From contig JAGNZB010000011.1 in the NCBI GenBank assembly GCA_017984655.1, positions 1 through 20,853 of the forward strand: DNA of 20,853 nucleotides, written 5' to 3'. Source of the DNA: Candidatus Altimarinota bacterium. Lineage in GTDB: Bacteria; Patescibacteriota; Gracilibacteria; RBG-16-42-10. Of this stretch, positions 1-8,271 are shown in pieces. The notes under the pieces are model-generated. The model saw only the letters and a list, made by a program, of their open reading frames with translations, did not search any database and was not told where the DNA came from. A program made the translations under genes and the position numbers. Position 1 is the stretch's first letter; the number at the start of each line of letters is the position of its first letter.

Positions 1-254
1 GTCCTACACAAACATTTTCACCAAATCTCCCTATCACCAGAGTACAAGCAATAGTTTGGCTGGTCAGCATTCGTCGTCAACTGCCAATCAGCGGCCCAAA
101 TTACTTCAGTGATACCACCAACACACCTTGGACCGGAAGCATCTCAGTGGCAGCACAAAAAGGCTGGATCCAAGGGACCAATGGGCTATTCTACCCTTGG
201 CAACCACTGACACGAGCTGAAGCAGCAAAAGTCATTGTCAATTCTCGTAGTTAA
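1..254 (+). CDS. SLH (S-layer homology) domain protein, C-terminal fragment
   Basis: The reading frame is open from the left edge (first full codon at 3) to TAA at 252-254, giving the last 83 residues of a longer protein. Two SLH units can be seen. The tail of one contains PNLPITRVQAIVWLV. A complete one runs from about NYFSDT through W, AAQKGWIQG and FYPWQPLTRAEAAKVI to the end. The D-x-W, G-x-G-x-F-x-P and TRAEAAK features are typical of SLH domains, which in other bacteria hold proteins to cell-wall polysaccharide. The protein ends only seven residues after the TRAEAA motif, so the SLH block is C-terminal. What the rest of the protein does cannot be seen. The promoter of the next operon overlaps this gene's last codons. 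The SLH call is firm; the full gene is not in the window. Confidence 0.8.
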   Translation, partial: PTQTFSPNLPITRVQAIVWLVSIRRQLPISGPNYFSDTTNTPWTGSISVAAQKGWIQGTNGLFYPWQPLTRAEAAKVIVNSRS

Positions 255-262
255 GTTAGACT
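235..262 (+). promoter_or_regulatory. Sigma70-type promoter before the ABC ATPase
   Basis: The -35 hexamer TTGTCA (235-240) and -10 hexamer TAGACT (257-262) are 16 bp apart. The -10 ends 21 bp before the GTG start at 284, so the predicted leader is about 14 nt. The -35 lies inside the last codons of the SLH gene. A 5-bp stem (267-271 with 279-283) sits directly before the GTG. It is the likely promoter of the whole 284-8264 gene run. Confidence 0.5.
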
Positions 263-283
263 GACTGTGCTTTATTTCAGCAC

Positions 284-1267
284 GTGGATATTCATATTCG
301 GCATGTCAGTAAATCATTTTCACTGTTCCACAAACAAGCCGGTCTTTGGTCAAGTATCAAAGGGGTTTTTTATAGACCAAAGACCATCAAGCATGCCCTG
401 ACAGATATCAATGTCAGTATTCCTGCAGGCACCGCATTAGCGCTCATTGGCCCCAACGGATCAGGAAAGACCACACTGACAAAACTGATGAGTGGCATTC
501 TCACCCCAACCAGCGGTCAGATCACCATCGGAGAGTTCATTCCCTGCCAAAGAAAACCAGCATACTTGCGACAGATTAGTCTCATTATGGGACAGCGTAG
601 CCAACTATGGTGGGATATCCCAGCTCTTGATAGTTATCAGTTTCTCCGCAGTATCTATGAAATACCCAAAACAGACTTTGATCAAAGATTGGCTCGCTAC
701 AGCAAACTCCTCAATATCGAAGAGTTGATTACGGTCCCTGTAAGAAAGCTTTCACTCGGTGAGAGAATGCGTTGTGAATTCTTGGCAGCCATACTACATC
801 ACCCCCGTATTCTATTTTTGGATGAACCTACCATTGGCCTGGATATCATATCTCAACAAACAATTCGTCAATTCCTCGTACACTACCATCAGCAAGAAGG
901 TGCTACGGTCATTCTCACTTCACATAATATGCAAGACATAGCCGCCATTTGTCAGCAGGGGTTAGTACTTCAGCATGGCAAAATCGCTTTTCACAATAGC
1001 CTAGCAGCGCTTATGGATCACTATGCCAAAGAACGCACGATTACTATTCAACTCAACCCAGGAGATCACCTAGCGCCATTAGCAAATCACATCAAGAAGA
1101 TTTCCCACCCCAATCTTGTGGTGGACCTAATCGTCCCGTACAATGAAGTAGCTCTAGTGACCGCCCAAGTCCTCCAAAATAGTACCCCTCAAAAACTGAC
1201 TATTCGAGAACCAAGCCTCGAAGAGATCGTCAGCCAATTTTTCCTTGATTCCTCCTCCAAATTATGA
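284..1267 (+). CDS. ABC transporter ATP-binding protein (ABC-2 type, COG4586-like)
   Basis: This is the 327-aa ATPase subunit of an ABC exporter. The Walker A motif GPNGSGKT is at residues 56-63, the Q-loop in GQRSQLWWDIP near 103-113, the signature LSLGE at 156-160, Walker B ILFLDEP at 176-182 and the switch histidine H214 in TSHNMQD. The GQRSQLWWDIP stretch and the N-terminal LWSSIKGVFYRP segment resemble the COG4586 group, which normally works with two ABC-2 membrane subunits. No such permease is downstream and the gene upstream is an SLH protein, so the ATPase is an orphan here and its substrate is unknown. The start is GTG at 284, chosen because the protein then begins with a normal beta-strand and because a promoter lies at the right distance. 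The stop TGA overlaps the proS ATG by 4 bp, suggesting coupled translation. Confidence 0.88.
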   Translation: MDIHIRHVSKSFSLFHKQAGLWSSIKGVFYRPKTIKHALTDINVSIPAGTALALIGPNGSGKTTLTKLMSGILTPTSGQITIGEFIPCQRKPAYLRQISLIMGQRSQLWWDIPALDSYQFLRSIYEIPKTDFDQRLARYSKLLNIEELITVPVRKLSLGERMRCEFLAAILHHPRILFLDEPTIGLDIISQQTIRQFLVHYHQQEGATVILTSHNMQDIAAICQQGLVLQHGKIAFHNSLAALMDHYAKERTITIQLNPGDHLAPLANHIKKISHPNLVVDLIVPYNEVALVTAQVLQNSTPQKLTIREPSLEEIVSQFFLDSSSKL

Positions 1268-2703
1268 GCACCAAAAATTCCATTACCCCTCAAGCCAAAG
1301 ATTTCTCTCAATGGTATCTTGACGTCGTCAATCACGCAGATCTTGCTGACTACTCTGCTGTCAAAGGCTGCATGATCATCAAACCCTATGGTTATCGTAT
1401 TTGGGAGCTGATGCAAAGTGACCTCGATCATCGTATCAAAGCAGCTGGCGTCCAGAATGCTTATTTCCCACTGTTTATCCCTGAGAGTTTCCTCAAAAAA
1501 GAGAAGGACCATGTCGAAGGTTTTGCACCAGAAGTTGCAGTGGTCACTCATGCTGGTGGCAAAAAACTCGAAGAAGCACTGGTAGTCCGACCAACTTCAG
1601 AAACGATCATCTACGACACCTACGCAAAATGGATTCAAAGCTATCGTGACCTCCCTTTACTAATCAATCAATGGGCCAATGTAGTCCGCTGGGAAATGCG
1701 CACTCGACCTTTTTTGCGCACAACTGAATTCCTCTGGCAAGAAGGCCATACTGTTCATGAGACCAAAGCTGAAGCGGACCAAGAGACCTTACGTGCTCTC
1801 CAGATGTATCACGATTTTGCTGAACAAGCTCTCGCGCTCAAAGTACTCACAGGCTACAAATCAGAAAAAGAAAAGTTTCGTGGTGCTTTATACACCACCT
1901 GTATTGAATGCTTGGCCAAAGATGGCAAATCAATTCAGTTCGGGACATCACACAATCTCGGCCAGAACTTCGCTGAAGCATTTGATATCAAATTTATTGA
2001 TCGAGACAATGAAAGTAAGCGCCCATGGCAGACCAGCTGGGGTGTCTCCACTCGCATGATCGGAGCCTTGATCGTCGCTCATGGTGATGATGATGGTTTG
2101 GTACTACCACCAAGTATCGCACCAATTCAAATCATCTTTGTGCCAATCGCCCGCGATCCAGAAGTATTCAAAAAGCTTGTCGCTCATTGCCAGATCCTAA
2201 AAGATAGTTTACCAAGCACCATTCGAGCCAGCATCGATGACCGAGAAGAGGTCAGCCTCGGATTCAAGCGCAACCATTGGGAACTAAAAGGGGTCCCTGT
2301 CAGAGTGGAACTAGGCGAACAAGAATTAGCCCAAAACAGCATTGTCGCTGCCCGTCGTGATACAAAAGAGAAAATCACCATCGCCATCGATACTGCATTC
2401 ACAGCACTTCCAGAACTACTGGATGTCATCCAAAAAGCAATTTACCAAGGCTCAGCCGACCGACTAGCACAATCAGTCACACCAGTCAGTACTATGGATG
2501 AATTTGTAGCTGTCATCGAAAAAGGCGGCTATGCGTTGGCCTATTTCTGTGAGGATCCTGCTGTTGAGAAAGAAATTCAAGAAAAAACAAAAGCCACTAC
2601 CCGTTTAGTCAGTTTTGATGAAAATATCGGTGAAGACAAAGGAGTGTGCTTCTATACTGGAAAACCAGCACAAAGACGATGGTATTTTGCTAAATCATAT
2701 TAA
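1264..2703 (+). CDS. proS: Prolyl-tRNA synthetase, archaeal/eukaryote-like type
   Basis: This 479-aa class II synthetase joins proline to tRNA-Pro. Class II motif 2 lies around residues 140-162 (RWEMRTRPFLRTTEFLWQEGH) and motif 3 around 259-284 (TRMIGALIVAHGDDDGLVLPP). The length and the terminal KSY fit the short ProRS type of archaea, eukaryotes and some bacteria, which lacks the inserted editing domain of the usual bacterial enzyme. The C-terminal domain normally holds a four-cysteine zinc site. Here the matching segments are FCEDPAVE and GVCFYTGKPA, leaving only one cysteine per pair, so zinc binding is probably lost. The gene starts inside the stop of the ABC ATPase gene and ends 2 bp before mreB. 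There is no Shine-Dalgarno sequence; translation probably re-initiates from the upstream gene. Confidence 0.96.
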   Translation: MSTKNSITPQAKDFSQWYLDVVNHADLADYSAVKGCMIIKPYGYRIWELMQSDLDHRIKAAGVQNAYFPLFIPESFLKKEKDHVEGFAPEVAVVTHAGGKKLEEALVVRPTSETIIYDTYAKWIQSYRDLPLLINQWANVVRWEMRTRPFLRTTEFLWQEGHTVHETKAEADQETLRALQMYHDFAEQALALKVLTGYKSEKEKFRGALYTTCIECLAKDGKSIQFGTSHNLGQNFAEAFDIKFIDRDNESKRPWQTSWGVSTRMIGALIVAHGDDDGLVLPPSIAPIQIIFVPIARDPEVFKKLVAHCQILKDSLPSTIRASIDDREEVSLGFKRNHWELKGVPVRVELGEQELAQNSIVAARRDTKEKITIAIDTAFTALPELLDVIQKAIYQGSADRLAQSVTPVSTMDEFVAVIEKGGYALAYFCEDPAVEKEIQEKTKATTRLVSFDENIGEDKGVCFYTGKPAQRRWYFAKSY

Positions 2704-2705
2704 GT

Positions 2706-3758
2706 ATGTTTGGTAATCTTTTTGGCGCATTCTCACATGATATTGGTATCGATCTCGGTACAGCAAACACCCTAGTATTCGTCCGCAGTAAGGGGATCGT
2801 CATCAATGAGCCCTCGGTGGTAGCGATCAATGACAAGACCAAACAAATTCTTGCCATCGGTGAAGCAGCACGCCAAATGGTCGGCCGCACACCAGCGCAT
2901 ATTGTTGCAGTTCGACCACTAGTAGATGGGGTGGTCTCTGATTTCGAAATCACAGAACAAATGCTCAGGTACTTTATCGACAAAGTACACAAAGAATCAT
3001 TCACATTATTTCCTCGCCCTCGTGTCGTTGTCGGCATTCCTTCTGGTGTCACAGAAGTAGAAAAGAAAGCAGTAGAAGATGCAGCAAGAAATGCAGGAGC
3101 AAGACAAAGCTACCTCATCGAAGAGCCAATGGCTGCTGCTATTGGTGCCAACCTCCCGGTACAAGAAGCAACAGGAAGCATGATCGTTGACATCGGTGGT
3201 GGTACTACCGAAGTCGCAGTCATCTCACTTGGAGGGATCATCACTAGCAAATCTCTTCGTGTTGCCGGAGATAAACTCAATGAGGATATCGTGCAATTTG
3301 CCAAAGATCATTTCAACCTCTTGCTCGGCCTCCGTACTGCAGAACGAATCAAATGGGAGATTGGAAATGTTTATGAAAGCAGAGAACGTGGTATTTTCAA
3401 AGCCCGAGGTCGGGACCTAGTAACAGGCCTACCAAAAGAAATTCAATTTGATGAACGGATGATTCGTGAAGCATTGATGAAATCAGCCATGACCATTGCT
3501 GAAACAGTGAGAATTACGGTCGAACAAACACCACCTGAGCTAGTCTCTGACATCATGGAGCGAGGTATTGTCCTCGCTGGTGGGGGAGCGCTGCTCAAAG
3601 GGTTAGACCAATTAATTGCCGAGCATACCCACATGCCAGTCTACATTGCTGAAGATCCACTCTCAGCGGTAGTACGCGGTACGGGACAAGTATTGGAAAA
3701 TATCGACACCCTTCGTGATGTCTTGGTATCAACTGAAGATCGCTCATTATTACGTTAA
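2706..3758 (+). CDS. mreB: Rod shape-determining protein MreB
   Basis: MreB is a bacterial actin that forms membrane-bound filaments and guides side-wall peptidoglycan synthesis. The 350-aa product has normal family length. The phosphate-1 loop is IGIDLGTANT (residues 13-22), the phosphate-2 loop is DIGGGTTEV near 160-168, and the nucleotide-binding loop is AGGGALLKG near 291-299. MFGNLFGAF at the N-terminus is hydrophobic and fits a membrane-associating start. The gene begins 2 bp after proS and is followed 3 bp later by the next gene. The usual partners mreC, mreD and rodA are not present here. There is no Shine-Dalgarno sequence. Confidence 0.97.
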   Translation: MFGNLFGAFSHDIGIDLGTANTLVFVRSKGIVINEPSVVAINDKTKQILAIGEAARQMVGRTPAHIVAVRPLVDGVVSDFEITEQMLRYFIDKVHKESFTLFPRPRVVVGIPSGVTEVEKKAVEDAARNAGARQSYLIEEPMAAAIGANLPVQEATGSMIVDIGGGTTEVAVISLGGIITSKSLRVAGDKLNEDIVQFAKDHFNLLLGLRTAERIKWEIGNVYESRERGIFKARGRDLVTGLPKEIQFDERMIREALMKSAMTIAETVRITVEQTPPELVSDIMERGIVLAGGGALLKGLDQLIAEHTHMPVYIAEDPLSAVVRGTGQVLENIDTLRDVLVSTEDRSLLR

Positions 3759-3761
3759 TCT

Positions 3762-4124
3762 ATGCTACTACGATTACTGTGGAACTGGGTACTGAATAGT
3801 TTGGTCTTGGCGGCAATTATGTATATTGTGCCAGCAATTCACTTCGCAGGCACACCTGATGGTCGCACCTACTTGCGGTTTTTACTGCTATCTGGTCTGA
3901 TACTGGGCATTCTCAATAGTGTTGTAAAACCAATCCTGAAACTCATTTCACTACCATTCATTTTACTGACCGGAGGACTTTTTTTAATCATCATCAACAT
4001 CATCATCCTATATGTGATAACATGGCTTGTGCCTGAGCTGATTATTCCAAGCATTGCCACCTATATCATCGCTGCAATCTTGCTTGGAATCCTTAACACC
4101 ATTGAAAACCTGTTTTTCGTCTAG
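3762..4124 (+). CDS. YvlD/phage-holin-family-4 type membrane protein
   Basis: This 120-aa, very hydrophobic protein has about four membrane spans: near residues 5-24, 38-55, 63-86 and 90-117. The pattern LLLSGLILGILNSVVKPILKLISLPF followed by LTGGLFLIIINIIILY is characteristic of the family called phage holin family 4 (PF04020, YvlD-like), widespread in ordinary chromosomes. Its biochemical role is not settled; envelope stress has been suggested for relatives, and nothing here implies a phage. It starts 3 bp after mreB and ends in the segment that also carries the secG promoter. Confidence 0.82.
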   Translation: MLLRLLWNWVLNSLVLAAIMYIVPAIHFAGTPDGRTYLRFLLLSGLILGILNSVVKPILKLISLPFILLTGGLFLIIINIIILYVITWLVPELIIPSIATYIIAAILLGILNTIENLFFV

Positions 4125-4130
4125 TACTAT
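4102..4130 (+). promoter_or_regulatory. Internal sigma70-type promoter before secG
   Basis: TTGAAA (4102-4107) and TACTAT (4125-4130) are separated by 17 bp. The -35 lies inside the end of the holin-like gene and the -10 directly follows its TAG stop. The -10 ends 20 bp before the secG ATG, giving a predicted leader of about 13-14 nt, the same geometry as other promoters in this window. Confidence 0.5.
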
Positions 4131-4150
4131 ACCAACGATCATTTCTCTTT

Positions 4151-4387
4151 ATGAACCTTATCAAATACCTTTTCATTGCCAACGCCGTCTTGTTAATTTT
4201 GTTTGTATTACTACAGTCACGTGGTGTTGGACTCTCTAGTACCTTTGGTGGAGATGGGGCTTTCTATCGCACACGTCGCGGACCAGAGAAGTTGTTATTC
4301 AATCTCACCGTGTTCCTGACTACTACTTTTGCATTGATCAGCTTAGCCCTACCATTCTGGGATAGCATCACCGCAGCACTTCGTTAA
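4151..4387 (+). CDS. secG: Preprotein translocase subunit SecG
   Basis: SecG is the small accessory subunit of the SecYEG channel that moves proteins across or into the cytoplasmic membrane. The 78-aa product shows the standard plan: a first membrane helix (residues 4-22), the conserved loop LLQSRGVGLSSTFGG, the charged stretch FYRTRRGPEK, and a second helix (about 49-69). Length and motifs match the family. It has its own likely promoter 21-49 bp upstream and sits 8 bp before the peptide-binding protein, so the two are probably co-transcribed. Confidence 0.93.
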   Translation: MNLIKYLFIANAVLLILFVLLQSRGVGLSSTFGGDGAFYRTRRGPEKLLFNLTVFLTTTFALISLALPFWDSITAALR

Positions 4388-4395
4388 TTACTCCC

Positions 4396-6006
4396 ATGCT
4401 TGAGAAAAAGCATATATTACCGTTATTCTCACGAGCAGAGCGTTTTATTATCGCTCTGCTTTTGGTAGTTACCGTTCCCATCACTACCATCTGGCTCAGT
4501 GAGCGCATCTTCGCCCAGCCTACTTTCACGCAGCCAGCGAGAGGAGGGACTCTGACTATTGCTGAAATGGGAGTGACTGACATTTTCAATCCCCTCTATT
4601 GTACGACAGCAATGACAACCAGGACTGTCTGCAGCCTAATCTTTAGTGGCTTGACGAAAATTGATCCATTCACCCGTGAGATCAAGCCAGATCTAGCTAG
4701 CACCATTGAAACCAGCAGCGACCTCAAAGTATATACTGTTCAATTACGTCAGGCATATTTTCATGACGGCCACCAAGTGACCAGTGAAGACGTGCTCTTC
4801 ACGTACGATCGCTTGCTCAAAGATCCTAGTTATGATGGCCCATTCAAAGGAGCTTTCAATGGCATCAAGATCGAAGCCAAAGATCCCAAGACAGTGACAT
4901 TCACATTAGCTGACAACAACACCTTCTTTCCTCACACACTCACTATTGGCATTATCCCCAAACATATCATTGGTGATATCACTGGCACAGATGATTTACT
5001 AAGCCATCCGTATAATCACAATCCAATTGGCACAGGAATGTACCAATTCACATCACTGTCCAAGGGCACCAATAGCACCGAGGTGAGCTTCCGTAGCTTT
5101 GCCCAGTATTATAGTACAAAACCACTGATTGAAAACATCCACATTACTGGTTACCGTGAATTAACTGACCTAAGCAAGAACGCCGATCACTATGATATTA
5201 TCTACAATCACGACCAAGTATTTGATTTACCAGAAAAAGAATACAGTCATGAACAATTCATTCTTCCACAATTCATTGGTACTTTCTTTAATACAAATAC
5301 AACCCCACTCAAAGACAAAAATATTCGCTTGGCACTCAAAGTAGGCACTGATAGAACAAAAATCACTGCCAAAATCGCCAACAGCCAACTTATCGATTCG
5401 CCATTTCCAGATATTCTTCCCCAGAAGATTACCTACAATCTCGACAAGGCGAAATCTCTCCTCAGTACTGCCAAGATCACACCAGAGAAACCAATTACCA
5501 TCAAGATGGTATACCAAAATGACGAAAACCTTACCCTTTTGGCCCAAGAACTCCGCGACCAGTGGGCCCCACTTGGTATCAATGTGACTATAATCCCTGT
5601 GGATTTTGCGACATTACAAAACGAATTCCTCCGCACCCGTAGTTATGATGTCTTACTCATCGGTGAACGTGTAGGTGGGAACGTAGATCTCTATCCGTAC
5701 TTTCACTCTTCACAACTAGAATATCCAGGACTCAACTTTCCCCTCTACAAAAATGTAGCCGTAGATAATCTGCTTGATAAAATCCGGCTCACCAAGAGCG
5801 ATAGTGAGCAGGTGAAGTTGCTCAATCAGGCTTATGAAAAGATTCTAGCTGACATGCCGATGATCCCGATGTACACGCCAACATACCATGTCTATATCAA
5901 CAAAAGAGTCAAAGATAGCTTCTTACCAGCCTTTCCAAGCTCACCAGAACAGATTTTTGCCTTGATTTCGTCTTGGTATATTGCAGAAAAGCAAATCTGG
6001 ATATAG
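4396..6006 (+). CDS. Peptide ABC transporter substrate-binding protein (SBP_bac_5 family)
   Basis: This 536-aa protein resembles the DppA/OppA family of extracellular solute-binding proteins. A membrane segment lies at about residues 17-39. It has no lipobox cysteine, so it is anchored by an uncleaved helix or released after the FAQ sequence. After it come the family landmarks GGTLTIAEMG, FSGLTKIDPFTREIKPDLA, LRQAYFHDGHQVTSEDVLFTYDRL, IGTGMYQF, and a late LAQELRDQWAPLGINVTI segment. No oligopeptide permease or ATPase genes of this class are next to it, so either the partners are elsewhere or the protein has another role in the envelope. It follows secG by 8 bp and has no Shine-Dalgarno sequence. 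Confidence 0.88.
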   Translation: MLEKKHILPLFSRAERFIIALLLVVTVPITTIWLSERIFAQPTFTQPARGGTLTIAEMGVTDIFNPLYCTTAMTTRTVCSLIFSGLTKIDPFTREIKPDLASTIETSSDLKVYTVQLRQAYFHDGHQVTSEDVLFTYDRLLKDPSYDGPFKGAFNGIKIEAKDPKTVTFTLADNNTFFPHTLTIGIIPKHIIGDITGTDDLLSHPYNHNPIGTGMYQFTSLSKGTNSTEVSFRSFAQYYSTKPLIENIHITGYRELTDLSKNADHYDIIYNHDQVFDLPEKEYSHEQFILPQFIGTFFNTNTTPLKDKNIRLALKVGTDRTKITAKIANSQLIDSPFPDILPQKITYNLDKAKSLLSTAKITPEKPITIKMVYQNDENLTLLAQELRDQWAPLGINVTIIPVDFATLQNEFLRTRSYDVLLIGERVGGNVDLYPYFHSSQLEYPGLNFPLYKNVAVDNLLDKIRLTKSDSEQVKLLNQAYEKILADMPMIPMYTPTYHVYINKRVKDSFLPAFPSSPEQIFALISSWYIAEKQIWI

Positions 6007-6036
6007 ACTGCCCTCGACTTACTTTAGTAATAATTT

Positions 6037-6486
6037 ATGAAGATCGTTTTGAATCGTGATGTTAGTAAACTAGGAAAGAAACATGACGTTGTCGATGTAC
6101 GCCGAGGATATGGCCGCAATTTCCTTTTACCACAAGGCATGGCAACCCTAGCGACACCAGCAATGGTGAAGCGTAGTGAAGTGCTTGGCAAGAAGCGTGA
6201 AGAGCGCAAGACTCAGATGCAAGCACAAGCAAAAGAGCTCGCACAAAAGATTAAGAATGTGAAATTAACTTTCGAAGAACGAGTCACTAGCAAAGGTGCA
6301 CTCTATGGTTCTATTGATGAGAATGTGATCGCTACTGAGCTCAGCAAACAAATCGAGTTTACTATTGATCCAGAAGCGATCATCATTGGTGCTCCCATCC
6401 GCTCACTAGGAGCTCACCGTGTCAATGTCCGTCTCAATCAAGAAATTGATGCAGTTCTCCACATCAGTGTCAAAAAACTTTCATAA
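6037..6486 (+). CDS. rplI: 50S ribosomal protein L9
   Basis: This 149-aa product is full length for L9, the elongated large-subunit protein that helps restrain the reading frame. The N-terminal RNA-binding domain carries the L9 signature VVDVRRGYGRNFLLPQGMA (about residues 18-36). A long central helix with alternating charges follows (about 45-75), then a globular C-terminal domain (FEERVTSKGALYGSI onward). Some candidate-phyla groups lack L9, so its presence is a weak lineage clue. The gene starts 30 bp after the binding-protein gene, with AT-rich sequence but no Shine-Dalgarno motif before the ATG, and ends 3 bp before the next gene. Confidence 0.97.
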   Translation: MKIVLNRDVSKLGKKHDVVDVRRGYGRNFLLPQGMATLATPAMVKRSEVLGKKREERKTQMQAQAKELAQKIKNVKLTFEERVTSKGALYGSIDENVIATELSKQIEFTIDPEAIIIGAPIRSLGAHRVNVRLNQEIDAVLHISVKKLS

Positions 6487-6489
6487 AGC

Positions 6490-6891
6490 ATGGCTCAATC
6501 TGACTATATCAAGACCGTGAATGTCGCCGGCACTACCGTTGACTCTGTGAATGGAAGAACCGTTCATGTCGTCCGCAGTACTGTCAGCGATATTCACACT
6601 GATGATGTCGATGTGAAGCAATCAGCTGTATGGAGTATGCATAGTGAGAATGATGCAGTGATCAATCAATCTTGTGTAGGTAAAGCTACTGGCCGCATTG
6701 TTAAAATTAACCACGGCGTTAGCTTTTATACCAAAGGAGACATTGTCGAAGGTAATAACTGGTACAGTGTCATTACCAATGCCGAGCATGTGCAAGGTAC
6801 ACTCAAGACACTCTTTACCAACCGTTCAGCAGCTATTTTCGCTGGGATCTTGGTTGGAGCATACATGCTACTACGTCGCAGAAAACACTAA
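6490..6891 (+). CDS. Hypothetical protein with C-terminal membrane tail
   Basis: This 133-aa protein is not one I recognise. Residues 1-110 are polar and rich in V, T, S, D and N, with short beta-like repeats such as TTVDSVNGRTVHVVRSTVSD and a following segment of similar rhythm, suggesting a beta-solenoid or stacked beta-strand fold. There is no N-terminal signal peptide. The C-terminus is a single hydrophobic helix (about residues 112-128, SAAIFAGILVGAYMLL) ending RRRKH. That tail looks like the membrane end of a cell-wall sorting signal, but no LPxTG-like motif precedes it; a tail-anchored cytoplasmic protein is the alternative. It sits 3 bp after rplI and 11 bp before der in the same transcription unit. 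Confidence 0.7.
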   Translation: MAQSDYIKTVNVAGTTVDSVNGRTVHVVRSTVSDIHTDDVDVKQSAVWSMHSENDAVINQSCVGKATGRIVKINHGVSFYTKGDIVEGNNWYSVITNAEHVQGTLKTLFTNRSAAIFAGILVGAYMLLRRRKH

Positions 6892-6902
6892 TTGGTGAGG
6901 GT

Positions 6903-8264
6903 ATGAACACATTTGTTGCTCTAGTCGGAAGACCTAATGTTGGTAAATCGACGCTGTTTAATAATCTTATCGGTAAGAAAAAGAGTATTACACATGACCA
7001 AGCTGGTACTACTTTGGATATTATTCTGGGAACAGCTCATGCTGCCAACATGGATATTCAATTAGCCGATGGTCCTGGTGTCTTCGAGTCTTTTGACGAC
7101 ACGCTAAATACGAGAGCTCAAATGAAAGCCCTGGAGCTCTTCAAGCGAGCAACACTTTTGGTGTTTGTCATCGATGCTAGCATGCCCATGACCATAGAGG
7201 ACCGCAATATCCTCAATTGGATTAGAAAACAAAGCCTGCCATTCATCACTTGTGCTACAAAAGCAGATTTTGCAGCAGCAGAAGCCAACATTGCTGCAGC
7301 AGAAGCATTCATTGGCCAAACTATCCTCCCAGTCGCCGCATTACAGAAAAGGGGACTAAGTACGCTGCTTCATGCAATTCAGACTTATACTGAAAATAGT
7401 GAAGAACCACTAGTCACTGATGAAACAATCAAGGTTGCCTTGCTTGGCCGCCCCAATGTGGGCAAATCAAGTCTTTTCAACCTAGTGATAGGGGAGGATC
7501 GAGCCCTAACATCAGATTTACCTGGTACTACCAGAGATCCAATCGACTGTATCAAACACTATCCTGAAGAGGACCTCACTATTCAGTGGATTGACACAGC
7601 TGGTCTCCGCCGCCGCAACAAGATCAGTGAGGATCTAGAATACTTTACCTATGTAAAGTCACAAAGAATCATTGAGAAATGTGATGTTGCTGTAGTAATG
7701 CTCAGTAGTGATGCCGAGCTAGTCCACCAAGATGAAAGCATCATTCAACAAGTACTAGAACAAAACAAAGCATTGATTCTGGTCGTCAGTAAAATCGATC
7801 TCTTTACTGAAGTGAAAATCAAAGAGTTACAAAAGAAACTCCGAGGCCACCTCCAATACGTAAAGTGGGCACCAATGATCACGATTTCAAGTAAGGCGGA
7901 ACGGGGAATCGACCGTCTATTTGTAGCAATCAAAAAAGTGTCCCAAGAAATGCTCAAAAAAATCCCTACACAAGCACTAAACCATTTCTTCACCGAGTTC
8001 CAAAGTACCCAAGTACCACCATTAATTCGTGGGCACCGTGCCAAGATTTATTATGGCACACACATCGAAGTAAAACCTCCAACATTTATGCTATTTGTCA
8101 ATGAGGCCGATATCTTCCGATTTTCATACCTAAGAGCAATAGAAAATAGTCTCCGAGAGCGATTTGGATTCATCGGCTGCCCCATTATCATGAAAATGAA
8201 GTCAAAAGCAGAAAGTAGCCCCAATCCTTTCTTGCACAAGGTCAAACGAATGTCTCAGTATTAG
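6903..8264 (+). CDS. der: Ribosome biogenesis GTPase Der (EngA)
   Basis: This 453-aa tandem GTPase has the Der layout: G domain 1, G domain 2 and a C-terminal KH-like domain that binds 50S precursors. Domain 1 has GRPNVGKST (residues 9-17), TT at the switch, DGPG at 56-59 and TKAD at 119-122. Domain 2 has GRPNVGKSS (182-190), PGTTRD, DTAG (231-234) and SKID (296-299). The KH-like region includes SYLRAIENSLRERFGFIGCP. Most Der proteins have DTGG or DTPG at G3 of domain 1 and NKxD at G4; here G3 and both G4 motifs are changed. GGTGAGG just before the ATG at 6903 is the only Shine-Dalgarno-like sequence in the window, and it sits unusually close. The gene ends 7 bp from a convergent gene. Confidence 0.95.
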   Translation: MNTFVALVGRPNVGKSTLFNNLIGKKKSITHDQAGTTLDIILGTAHAANMDIQLADGPGVFESFDDTLNTRAQMKALELFKRATLLVFVIDASMPMTIEDRNILNWIRKQSLPFITCATKADFAAAEANIAAAEAFIGQTILPVAALQKRGLSTLLHAIQTYTENSEEPLVTDETIKVALLGRPNVGKSSLFNLVIGEDRALTSDLPGTTRDPIDCIKHYPEEDLTIQWIDTAGLRRRNKISEDLEYFTYVKSQRIIEKCDVAVVMLSSDAELVHQDESIIQQVLEQNKALILVVSKIDLFTEVKIKELQKKLRGHLQYVKWAPMITISSKAERGIDRLFVAIKKVSQEMLKKIPTQALNHFFTEFQSTQVPPLIRGHRAKIYYGTHIEVKPPTFMLFVNEADIFRFSYLRAIENSLRERFGFIGCPIIMKMKSKAESSPNPFLHKVKRMSQY

Positions 8265-8271
8265 TACCACA

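Noticed and set aside
1189..1551. 120-codon open frame on the minus strand across the ABC/proS junction
   Set aside because: It is antisense to two strongly conserved genes and its translation has no recognisable domain.
3762..4124. Prophage remnant because of the holin family name
   Set aside because: This family is common in chromosomal genes and no other phage gene is present.
1..8264. Recoded UGA (Gracilibacteria/Absconditabacteria code)
   Set aside because: TGA ends the ABC ATPase and kinase genes at the expected places, and no conserved protein is interrupted by TGA.
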